Source: SAR324 cluster bacterium
GTDB lineage: Bacteria > SAR324 > NAC60-12
Assembly: GCA_022448705.1 (NCBI GenBank)
Contig: JAKUUF010000048.1
Location: forward strand, 1 to 10,077
DNA length: 10,077 bases
Direction: 5' to 3'
Part shown: in pieces, positions 1 to 6,827 of the stretch
How positions within the stretch are numbered: position 1 is the stretch's first letter
Layout: each line of letters opens with the position of its first letter
Notes under the pieces: generated by a model
Seen by the model: the letters and a program-made list of their open reading frames with translations, nothing else
What the model was told of the DNA's origin: nothing
Database searches by the model: none
Program-made: the position numbers and the translations under genes

Positions 1-97
1 TATAATTTATGCTTTGGTTTGCTGCTTCTAATATTTCTGGTGAACTTCGATAATTCTCTTCCATATAGTAAGTCACAGCTTTATATTTTTCCGGGAA
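1..97 (-). pseudogene. uvrD: Continuation of the uvrD-family helicase beyond the TAG, cut by the window edge
   Basis: Read in the same frame as the helicase above, these 32 codons contain no further stop. They begin FPEKYKAV and include the helicase motif IV signature EENYRSSPEILEAAN, which is where the family places it after motif III. So the helicase gene was, or is, longer than the TAG-terminated ORF, and the stop is a single-codon interruption without any frameshift. The rest of the gene (motifs V and VI and the 2B domain) lies outside the window. Whether the gene is dead, read through, or mis-sequenced cannot be told from this end alone. Confidence 0.8.
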
Positions 98-955
98 CTA
101 CAGCATGTTACCAAAATCAGCTCCACGCCATCTGTAAATCGATTGTGCATCATCGCCGACAACCATCAAATTATTTTGTTGACGGGATAGTAATAATAAA
201 ATCTCAGCTTGAACCTTGTTAGTATCCTGATACTCGTCCACGAGAATATACTTAATTTGCCTGCAAAGAGGAAGGTCCTCTCCATGAGCCACAAGCAATT
301 CCAGCCAGTTTTCCAAAAGATCATCAAAATCCATTACTTGTCCGCGTTTTTTCTTTTTTCGGTATGTGACTAGGACTTTAATCAATGTTTCAAGGTATTC
401 TTCAAAATGAGGATAATCAGAATAAATAAGCTGATCCAAGAGGAAATTCCGTTTATGATAGGGTAATGATAAAATCATATCTTGACTGCCATTACGATTG
501 AACGCCAGAGAAAATAAATTTTGCAAAACTGCAGCTTTAGGAAAAAATTTTCCAGGTTTACCAATTGTTTCTGCAATTGCTGCTTTAATCATGTCTTTCG
601 AATCGGAAGTGTCCAGGATGCTGAAATTATTCTTATATTCCAGTAATTTTGCATGCTGTCTTAAAAAACGGTTGCCAACACTGTGGAAAGTTCCGTGTAT
701 AATTTTATTTTGATCTGTAGAATTATTTATAGTTCTTCCGACTCTCTGTGTCATTTCGTCAGCTGCTTTGTTGGTAAAGGTAAGCAGAAGTATTGAAGAT
801 GCAGGAATCCCTGAATGAATAAGGTGTGCTACCCGATGAGTAATAACTCGAGTTTTACCACTGCCTGCACCTGCAATTACTAATGCCGGACCATTTTTAT
901 GATCAACAATTTTTTTCTGTGCTTTGTTTAAAGCTTCAGTCGAATAATAGGACAT
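98..955 (-). CDS. uvrD: UvrD/PcrA/Rep-family DNA helicase, N-terminal part ending at an in-frame TAG
   Basis: This is the N-terminal half of a superfamily 1A 3'-5' DNA helicase, the ATP-driven translocase used in excision repair and clearing of replication blocks. Numbered from the ATG at 955, the 285 residues hold a Q-motif glutamine near residue 13, Walker A AGAGSGKT at 28-35, motif Ia LLLTFTNKAADEM at 57-69, GTFHS at 88-92, MDFDDLL at 208-214, Walker B VDEYQDT at 239-245 and motif III VVGDDAQSIYRWRGAD at 265-280. The frame stops at TAG (98-100) shortly after motif III, while family members are about 650-750 residues. Translation continues with helicase sequence past the stop (see 1-97). 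I chose 955 because the family normally begins just before the LNxxQ segment. An upstream ATG at 1039 would add 28 unfamiliar residues. No Shine-Dalgarno sequence precedes either start. The gene is divergent from ftsY. Family identity is secure; UvrD versus PcrA or Rep is not resolvable here. Confidence 0.88.
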   Translation of the reverse strand: MSYYSTEALNKAQKKIVDHKNGPALVIAGAGSGKTRVITHRVAHLIHSGIPASSILLLTFTNKAADEMTQRVGRTINNSTDQNKIIHGTFHSVGNRFLRQHAKLLEYKNNFSILDTSDSKDMIKAAIAETIGKPGKFFPKAAVLQNLFSLAFNRNGSQDMILSLPYHKRNFLLDQLIYSDYPHFEEYLETLIKVLVTYRKKKKRGQVMDFDDLLENWLELLVAHGEDLPLCRQIKYILVDEYQDTNKVQAEILLLLSRQQNNLMVVGDDAQSIYRWRGADFGNML

Positions 956-1053
956 TTTATTATAATGCAGATAAAACTTTATTTGTTGTAAACTATATAT
1001 AATGATACCTTCAATTTTAGCTAATATATAAAAAAACACGCAAAATAATTTAC
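956..1053. promoter_or_regulatory. Divergent intergenic region uvrD / ftsY with possible ftsY -10
   Basis: This very AT-rich 98-base gap separates two divergent genes and must hold both promoters if they are transcribed separately. On the plus strand a perfect TATAAT occurs at 998-1003, about 50 bases before the ftsY ATG, but no good -35 element lies at the usual distance. The minus-strand promoter for the helicase is not identifiable by eye. No operator-like palindrome was seen. Confidence 0.3.
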
Positions 1054-2427
1054 ATGTTTGCAGAAGAATTTAAACAATTATTTTATCCATTCCTTGAAGA
1101 GGTTAATTTTCTGTTCAGCAGAATATTCAACAAAGGAGTGCCAATATCAAATGAAATGACAATCTTTATTTTCGCAGTCTGTATTGCCCTGCTTTTTATT
1201 TTTATTTTTTCTATGTGGTTTTTGCTTCGTCGCAAATCACGGAATGAAAAAGATCTTGAGCAAACATCTAGCAAAATCAAAAAGAAGAGCCTTGAACATC
1301 TAAAGAAAGAGCGTGACAAAGAACTTGATTTGAGGATTAAAGAAGAGAAAAAGCTTCAGGAAAGTAAACAGGCCACTCAGCTTGAAAAAGCCCAACAACG
1401 TGAGAAAGTTATACAAGATCAAATTACATCTTTGGAAGAACAAAAACAAAGTATTCAGGTTTTACAGCGAGATTTAACTGATGCACAAAAACCTCCGGAA
1501 AAGCTTGGGCAATCAGATTCTTTCCTTGATCGCCTTCGCGATGGAGTAGATAAGACTAGAAAACACATACTAAACAATCTGTCAGATGCGGTTTTAGGTA
1601 AAAAAGAAATTAATGATGAACTACTGGATGATTTGGAAGAAGTCCTTATCAGTTCCGACATCGGGCCGGAAACCACACAACGTATTCTCGAGGCAATCAC
1701 TAAAAAAGTGGAACGTGAAGAATTAAATAATCCCCAAGTACTGCAGTCAGAAATTGAGCAGGAAATTCAGCGCATAATGAGTAAAAAATATCAAGTCCCG
1801 GGGACTTCTGATAGGAAACCGCTTATTTTGCTTTTTGTTGGTGTTAACGGAGTTGGAAAAACAACAAGCATTGGAAAAATTGCAGCACAATATCGACAGC
1901 AAGGTAAAAAAGTATTGATGGGTGCTGGGGACACTTTTCGCGCGGCAGCAATTGAACAGTTGGCCGAATGGAGCAAGCGTGCTGATTGTGATATTGTCCA
2001 CAAGAACGCAGGAACTGACCCGTCTGCAGTGATATTTGAATCTGTGCAAAAAGGAATAGACGATGATTATGATGTAGTAATTTGTGATACTGCAGGACGT
2101 TTACATACAAAAAAGAATTTAATGGAAGAATTAAAAAAAATGGTGAGGGTTATTCGGAAATTAATTCCGGACGCACCGCATGAAGTATTGTTGGTACTGG
2201 ATGCCACTACCGGTCAAAATGCTATATTCCAGACGCGAGAATTTTTGCAGGCAGCAGAATTAACAGGGTTTATAATCACTAAATTAGACGGAACATCAAA
2301 GGGAGGAGTGGTTATCGGGATCGTCAACGAATTTGATATACCAGTACGATACATAGGCTTGGGTGAGCAAATAGACGACCTGCGTCCATTTGATGCACAG
2401 CAATTCACGAAATCAATATTTGCATAG
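1054..2427 (+). CDS. ftsY: Signal recognition particle receptor FtsY, membrane-anchored form
   Basis: FtsY is the SRP-receptor GTPase that docks ribosome-nascent-chain/Ffh complexes at the inner membrane for cotranslational insertion. The 457 residues comprise a predicted transmembrane helix at about 34-58 followed by positive charges (RRKSR), a long charged Lys/Glu/Gln-rich coiled coil at about 62-140, the N helical domain at about 155-245, and the NG GTPase. GTPase motifs are G1 GVNGVGKTT (263-271), GDTFRAAAIEQL (292-303), DTAGR (345-349), TKLDGT (409-414) and the closing GLGEQIDDLRPFD (435-447). The C-terminus is where the family normally ends, so the protein is complete. It stops with TAG followed directly by an in-frame TAA. 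An in-frame ATG at 1156 (residue 35), just before the membrane helix, has an AGGAG 17 bases upstream, so a shorter start is possible; the start at 1054 has no Shine-Dalgarno sequence. It is convergent with lptG. Confidence 0.97.
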   Translation: MFAEEFKQLFYPFLEEVNFLFSRIFNKGVPISNEMTIFIFAVCIALLFIFIFSMWFLLRRKSRNEKDLEQTSSKIKKKSLEHLKKERDKELDLRIKEEKKLQESKQATQLEKAQQREKVIQDQITSLEEQKQSIQVLQRDLTDAQKPPEKLGQSDSFLDRLRDGVDKTRKHILNNLSDAVLGKKEINDELLDDLEEVLISSDIGPETTQRILEAITKKVEREELNNPQVLQSEIEQEIQRIMSKKYQVPGTSDRKPLILLFVGVNGVGKTTSIGKIAAQYRQQGKKVLMGAGDTFRAAAIEQLAEWSKRADCDIVHKNAGTDPSAVIFESVQKGIDDDYDVVICDTAGRLHTKKNLMEELKKMVRVIRKLIPDAPHEVLLVLDATTGQNAIFQTREFLQAAELTGFIITKLDGTSKGGVVIGIVNEFDIPVRYIGLGEQIDDLRPFDAQQFTKSIFA

Positions 2428-2468
2428 TAATTTGACTTTGCCTGTTTTTCCCCATTGCAAGCACTTTG

Positions 2469-3512
2469 TTAAACCCGGTTATATGATATAAGACAGAGCG
2501 CCAGAACAAGGAAAATTATATTACCGCTCCAAGCTGCAAAAAATGGAGTTATCAGTCCCGCACCCCCAACTGCCAAAGTGATCTGATTGAGCATCCAAAA
2601 CAAAATTCCCAGCAGGCAGCTTATAGCAAGTGATTCTGCTGCCATTCCACGTCTGTTATATGATGCAGAAAGCCCCAAACCAATCAAAACCATGATAAAT
2701 ATTTGAAATGGATAAGCAGTTTTCTGCAATAATTCAACACGATGCTGTGTCACATCCTGACCCTCGCTTTGCAGTTTGAGCGTATCCTCATACAGATCAA
2801 AGATAGGTTTGTGATGAGGTGAAGTTGGTATTTCAAATGATACAGTAGGTAATTTCTCTTTTTCTATTTGCCATTGATCCAAGTACTTCAGTTGTATGTT
2901 TTCATCCTGGAATAAATGTTTCTGAACATTTTGAAAAACCCATGATTGTTCCTGTTGTTTCCCACTTTCAATTTCTGTCTTTTCCACAAGTTGAAAAGGA
3001 TTCTTCTGCCACTGAAATGAAGTAATAGAACTTAAACGCCCCTCCTGTCGGCGATCTCCAAAATAAAATATACTTTGCTCCTCACCTACTTTCCACAAGG
3101 GCATTAAGCGCGCAGTATTATCAGGTTTCACCCATGTTTGATGCATCCATGTATATGCATAATTCTGACTTAAATATGCAAATACAGCAATCAATGCCGA
3201 AATAGCTAAGACAGGAAAAGCCAGTCTCCAGCCGCCAATCCCTGAACTGCGCATAGCCGTTAACTCAGCGTTTTTGTTAAATGTACTGAATGTGGATACC
3301 GTGGCCAATAGCACAGTTATTGGTATAATTAGTTCAAATAATAAAGGCAACAACAATGCTGTTTCCTTTATAAATACTAAAAAACTTAACCAGTCAGAAA
3401 AAATTCCACTAAGGTTGCCAAAAAAATTCCCAATCATTGTCATCAATACAAAAGCACTGAGAAACAACAGAAAATAGCGAATGAATTCTGAGGCAATGTA
3501 TTTTGAAATCAT
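2469..3512 (-). CDS. lptG: LptF/LptG-family LPS export permease (YjgP/YjgQ), LptG-like
   Basis: This is a transmembrane subunit of the Lpt system, whose LptB2FG ABC transporter extracts lipopolysaccharide from the inner membrane and pushes it across the periplasm. The 347 residues show the family architecture: an N-terminal membrane block (helices at about 11-32, 45-75 and 97-115), a periplasmic region at about 118-260 that forms a beta-jellyroll in known members, and a C-terminal block (about 266-286, 294-314, 326-343). The cytoplasmic loop FNKNAELTAMRSSGIGGWRL (78-97) matches the conserved segment that couples LptF/G to the LptB ATPase. Length is typical. There is no adjacent second permease or lptB in the window, so naming it LptG rather than LptF rests on overall resemblance. 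It ends 41 bases from the ftsY stop, tail to tail, with no clear terminator hairpin, and is divergent from the receiver-domain gene. Confidence 0.87.
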   Translation of the reverse strand: MISKYIASEFIRYFLLFLSAFVLMTMIGNFFGNLSGIFSDWLSFLVFIKETALLLPLLFELIIPITVLLATVSTFSTFNKNAELTAMRSSGIGGWRLAFPVLAISALIAVFAYLSQNYAYTWMHQTWVKPDNTARLMPLWKVGEEQSIFYFGDRRQEGRLSSITSFQWQKNPFQLVEKTEIESGKQQEQSWVFQNVQKHLFQDENIQLKYLDQWQIEKEKLPTVSFEIPTSPHHKPIFDLYEDTLKLQSEGQDVTQHRVELLQKTAYPFQIFIMVLIGLGLSASYNRRGMAAESLAISCLLGILFWMLNQITLAVGGAGLITPFFAAWSGNIIFLVLALCLISYNRV

Positions 3513-3732
3513 TTTGTAAGACTGAATTTTTTAATCAATCATGGATAAATTTCTCCATATGAAAAATATAAGATAAGGTTTCTTCAAATAAGGTGCAAAG
3601 TAATTAAACAGGAGCAGATTTAATTTACACAAAAATAAGGGCATTATTTTGCATGGGAGCACTTGATTAGTATCATACAGAGATTATATTTCATAATATG
3701 ATGTAATAGGATGGAAAGCCTTTGAGAAGTCA
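3513..3732. promoter_or_regulatory. Divergent intergenic region lptG / receiver gene with candidate promoter
   Basis: This 220-base AT-rich gap lies between two divergent genes. On the plus strand TTGATT (3663-3668) and TATATT (3685-3690), 16 bases apart, make a plausible sigma-70-type promoter for the gene starting at 3733. A short imperfect inverted repeat (ATGGA at 3541-3545 against TCCAT at 3554-3558) sits in the lptG leader. No convincing minus-strand promoter, riboswitch or terminator was recognised. GAGAAG at 3724-3729 is only three bases before the ATG, too close for a good ribosome-binding site. Confidence 0.35.
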
Positions 3733-5631
3733 ATGAACGAATTAATTCTTGTACTTGAGGAAAATCCCGAAATCCAGGCAGTAATTTCTGCATCGCTGAA
3801 GGACAGCCCGATTTTTATCAATCAGGAGTTAGACCCGGATTATTTTCTCCAACAGGTGCAGAATCTGAATCCTGATTTAATTTTTATCAGTAATTCAGAC
3901 AGTGAAAGCAATTACAGCACATGCCGCAAGATTCGTGAAGATCCAGCAATTAAGAATATCCCAGTAATTTTATTAGTAAATGCCAAAGACGAAATTGACG
4001 AAGATGTATTGAGAGAACTACAAATTAACGGGATGCTTCGTAAGCCTTTTGAAGCATCAATGTTAAAAGAGCAGATAAGTCAGTACATCTCTTTGGATGA
4101 AAATTTCGGCGCTGAACCAGACAAGGAAAATGATAACTTTGCTTTTGATATAAGCAGTATTGACAGCGATTTGAAAGAGATAAAACAACAAAATCAAGGT
4201 CAATCCCAACTGGAAAATCATGGGACTGATAAAATTCCTGATTCAGTGAAAAAATCTCAAGATACATCTTATGCCGAATCTGCGGGCAGTAATATGGATT
4301 CATTGGTTCTAGAAGACATTTTGATTGATAAGGAAAGCAAGGGGGAAATAAGCCCCAAGGAAGATATGCTTACGGACGAATCAGGGAAAATAACTGATGA
4401 TCCTGAAGTGGGAATGGACAACGAATACAATTTTGATCTTAAATCTGAAGAAAAACCAGAAACTGACTTAACTGAAACTGATCTGGTCCCAGGAGGTCTA
4501 GAAAAACTCAAATTGTCAGGACTGGAGGATAAATATGCTGAAAGCCGACTTTTTAATGAAAATGAAGAAACAGAGCAAAAATTGCGCAGTGGTCTTACAG
4601 ATATTGAACTTGAGAGTAATGATTTTGAAGATCCAAGTGTTATCTGGTCACATTCTCCTGATCTAGACCAAACACCAAGAGAAGGCTTGACAGATATCAG
4701 TTTGAAACAAACTGATTTTCATCCTTCATTCCCAAAGCATATTGCTCCATTAGAGGGGACTTCAGGAACTATAAGACAGGAAGATGAGGCCGGAGTTGAG
4801 CAAATTTCAGAAATGGATAATAGTCTGCTGCAGACTGGGAGTGAAGAATCCAATCATGTAAATGGGAATGTATTAGACGATATGCTTTTGACTGATTCAG
4901 AAGAAAAAGAGGCAGAAGAATATGATAATATTGAAGATGCAGAGCAATTTGTTGTGGATTCTTCCCTAGATGAATTTGATGAGGGTTTTATCGATATTCG
5001 GGATGCAGATGATGAAATAAATTCTATGGTCAAAGAGAGTATTGAAGATCAAGAAATCACCAGCTCAGAAACAGCTCTTGAAGAACTTGAAGACCTGAGT
5101 TTGCAAATGGAATCTCTTGAGGCAGAAGAAGATGAATTAGAAGCTGAAGAAAAGGAGTTTGACAAAGATCTGGAAAAAGCAAGAGTTCTAAACGAAGGAA
5201 TAACTGCAGATTATCAGGAAGATGAACTTACAGAATTTATGGTTGATGAGCTGGGAGATCTGCTTGAACTTGATGAAGATGAGGTAAGCGATGAGATGGA
5301 ACAGGATTACTCGCCTGCATCAGAAATTACCTATGCCCTTGAAGAAGACGTATTTGACAGTTGGGATGAGGCTGAAGAGGCTTTCATGGGGTTTGATAAA
5401 GATACAGCAATGTCTGAAGATGCAGATTGGACTGATGCAGAGACAGGAACTGAAAAAAGTTCAGGTAGAGATTATTTTTCTTATGAAGAAGGTAGATACA
5501 GCTTTAATGAAGATGAATTGAAAGATATTGTGACCAGCTCTGTTCAGAATGCATTAGAAAAATCAATTGCCTCATCTTTGGTTGAATTGGCAGTTTCAGA
5601 AATAAAAAATAATGTTTCAGGAAGAGTTTAA
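3733..5631 (+). CDS. Degenerate receiver-domain protein with long acidic tail
   Basis: Residues 1-120 have the pattern of a response-regulator receiver: strand 1 ILVLEENPEI, strand 3 NPDLIFIS, CRKIREDP, strand 4 IPVILLV and the loop RKPFE with the conserved Lys at 104. The phospho-acceptor Asp expected after LIFI is Ser53, the acidic pair is Glu-Glu, and the usual Thr/Ser of strand 4 is Asn, so ordinary aspartyl phosphorylation is unlikely. The remaining 500 residues are acidic and probably largely disordered: 42 of the 100 residues at 390-489 are Asp or Glu. A degenerate repeat of about 31-32 residues begins at Gly255, Gly287 and Gly318 (GLEKLKL, GLTDIEL, GLTDISL). The end, about 589-632, is a predicted helical segment (EDELKDIVTSSVQNALEK). 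There is no DNA-binding, kinase or enzyme domain, membrane segment or signal peptide. A scaffold or localisation role is conceivable, but I do not recognise the full-length protein. Its TAA overlaps the psuG stop. Confidence 0.8.
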   Translation: MNELILVLEENPEIQAVISASLKDSPIFINQELDPDYFLQQVQNLNPDLIFISNSDSESNYSTCRKIREDPAIKNIPVILLVNAKDEIDEDVLRELQINGMLRKPFEASMLKEQISQYISLDENFGAEPDKENDNFAFDISSIDSDLKEIKQQNQGQSQLENHGTDKIPDSVKKSQDTSYAESAGSNMDSLVLEDILIDKESKGEISPKEDMLTDESGKITDDPEVGMDNEYNFDLKSEEKPETDLTETDLVPGGLEKLKLSGLEDKYAESRLFNENEETEQKLRSGLTDIELESNDFEDPSVIWSHSPDLDQTPREGLTDISLKQTDFHPSFPKHIAPLEGTSGTIRQEDEAGVEQISEMDNSLLQTGSEESNHVNGNVLDDMLLTDSEEKEAEEYDNIEDAEQFVVDSSLDEFDEGFIDIRDADDEINSMVKESIEDQEITSSETALEELEDLSLQMESLEAEEDELEAEEKEFDKDLEKARVLNEGITADYQEDELTEFMVDELGDLLELDEDEVSDEMEQDYSPASEITYALEEDVFDSWDEAEEAFMGFDKDTAMSEDADWTDAETGTEKSSGRDYFSYEEGRYSFNEDELKDIVTSSVQNALEKSIASSLVELAVSEIKNNVSGRV

Positions 5632-6548
5632 GGCTCATTTCCATAAGCAGATGCTATCTTTGCCCCAACAAGTGCATTATTACATACCAGTGCAATATTG
5701 GTTTTTAGACTTTCTCCATCAGTCAGCTGACTAATTCTCTCCAGCAAAAACGGAGTCACTGCTTTTCCATCAATACCCTTTTCTGATGCCTCTTTTAGGG
5801 ACCTAGTAATGGCCTCTTCAATGACTTCCACATCCATTGCATCTTCCTGAAGCACAGGATGCGAAACTACCATACCTCCCTATAATCCAAGTTCCCATTT
5901 AACTATCATGCAGCGTGCAATTTCTTCAGCAGTATTGATACGCGATTGAACTAAATATCCACTAGTTGTTGTATAGAAAGCAGGAAATTCATCGGTACGA
6001 TAACCAATGACAGGTACTCCCTGGGTTTCCAGATATTCTAGGGTGCGTGGAATATCAAGAATAGATTTTATGCCTGCACATCCACCCGCTACATTGGTGC
6101 GTGCTCACTCCATCAAATCACCAGATATATCCATGGTCTTTTCACTCCCCCGATGGACTCCACCGATGCCGCCTGTAACAAATACCGAAATTCCAGCCAT
6201 CCTGGCACATACCATTGTAGCAGCAACAGTGGTTCCACCGTCCTGCTTTTGTGAAAGAACAAGTGGCACATCCCTACTGCTGACTTTCACAGTTTTTGTT
6301 CCTTGAGCAAACTGCTCAAGTTCCAGATTACTCAAACCTATCTTGATGCGTCCCTCTACAACTGCAATTGTGGCAGGGATTGCACCTTCTTTGCGGATAA
6401 TACTTTCAACCTCCAGAGCAGTTTCAAGGTTTTGCGGGAATGGCATCCCGTGGGAAATGATAGTGGACTCAAGAGCTACAACAGGCCCATTTTCCTTAAT
6501 TGAATTCTGAATTTCCTCAGAAATATCCATCCATTTACCAAGTTCCAT
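5628..6548 (-). pseudogene. psuG: Pseudouridine-5'-phosphate glycosidase with two in-frame stops
   Basis: PsuG (the indigoidine-synthase-A-like family) cleaves pseudouridine 5'-phosphate to uracil and ribose 5-phosphate in pseudouridine salvage. One reading frame of 307 codons, the family's usual length, spans the locus and is closed only by TGA at 6105-6107 (codon 148) and TAG at 5880-5882 (codon 223); there is no frameshift. Fragments before, between and after the stops all match the family: VVALESTIISHGMPFPQN (23-40), TGGIGGVHRG (125-134), DISGDL (140-145), GIKSILD (159-165), YLETQGVPVIGYRTDEFPAF in the middle, and NNALVGAKIA near the end. Residues corresponding to catalytic Glu31, Lys166 and Asn289 of the E. 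coli enzyme are present (Glu27, Lys161, Asn291; correspondence from memory). A gene caller would report two pieces, 6105-6548 and 5628-5873. No psuK kinase or transporter gene adjoins it. It is divergent from phnW. It could be a recent pseudogene, a read-through gene, or the product of base errors. Confidence 0.87.
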
Positions 6549-6604
6549 TATTTACCACATAAGTTTGGAAATTAATGCTTAAAATGTTTAGTAATTTGCT
6601 TCCG

Positions 6605-6633
6605 AAACTATCTGAAATAGGAAAAACTGTCAA
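6605..6633 (-). promoter_or_regulatory. Candidate psuG promoter
   Basis: On the minus strand a perfect -35 hexamer TTGACA (6628-6633) is followed after 17 bases by TAGTTT (6605-6610), a weak -10 element. It lies about 57 bases upstream of the psuG ATG at 6548. The -35 is good but the -10 is poor, so this is only a candidate. Confidence 0.3.
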
Positions 6634-6667
6634 ACAGCATTCACAAATAAAATTTTATCAAAAATGG

Positions 6668-6690
6668 CTCATTCCAATTCTGTAAATGAG
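6668..6690. repeat. Short inverted repeat between psuG and phnW
   Basis: CTCATT (6668-6673) and AATGAG (6685-6690) are a perfect 6-base inverted repeat separated by 11 bases, in the middle of the 279-base divergent region. It could be an operator or simply chance in AT-rich DNA. It has no T-run, so it is not a terminator. Confidence 0.25.
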
Positions 6691-6762
6691 TAACTATTCT
6701 AATTGTAAATAGATTTAGCAGTTACAAGATTGCTGGTTTTTTCTTTACAGACAAAGTGAATC

Positions 6763-6791
6763 TTGATAGAAATGAAACTTTTCTTTAAAAT
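6763..6791 (+). promoter_or_regulatory. Likely sigma-70-type promoter of phnW
   Basis: TTGATA (6763-6768) and TAAAAT (6786-6791) are separated by exactly 17 bases and each differs from consensus at one position. The -10 lies 36 bases before the phnW ATG, which fits a short leader. This is the best-looking promoter in the window and would drive phnW and the amidotransferase gene together. Confidence 0.55.
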
Positions 6792-6827
6792 CTGAAAAAT
6801 TTTCAACTCATTCAAAGCCATTCAACA

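Noticed and set aside
1455..2110. Several minus-strand open frames inside ftsY
   Set aside because: They are shadows of a strongly conserved GTPase gene, with biased, Ser/Cys-rich translations typical of antisense reading.
6105..6107. Selenocysteine at the psuG TGA
   Set aside because: Family members have Leu, not Cys, at this position, and no clear SECIS-like hairpin was seen directly downstream.
6007..6503. Two plus-strand open frames (6007-6306 and 6303-6503) antisense to psuG
   Set aside because: They lie opposite psuG, which matches its family well. Their translations have no recognisable motif and no promoter or RBS.
6712..6746. AGCA/TGCT hairpin followed by a T-run as an intrinsic terminator
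   Set aside because: The stem is only four base pairs with a ten-base loop, and no gene ends just upstream on that strand.
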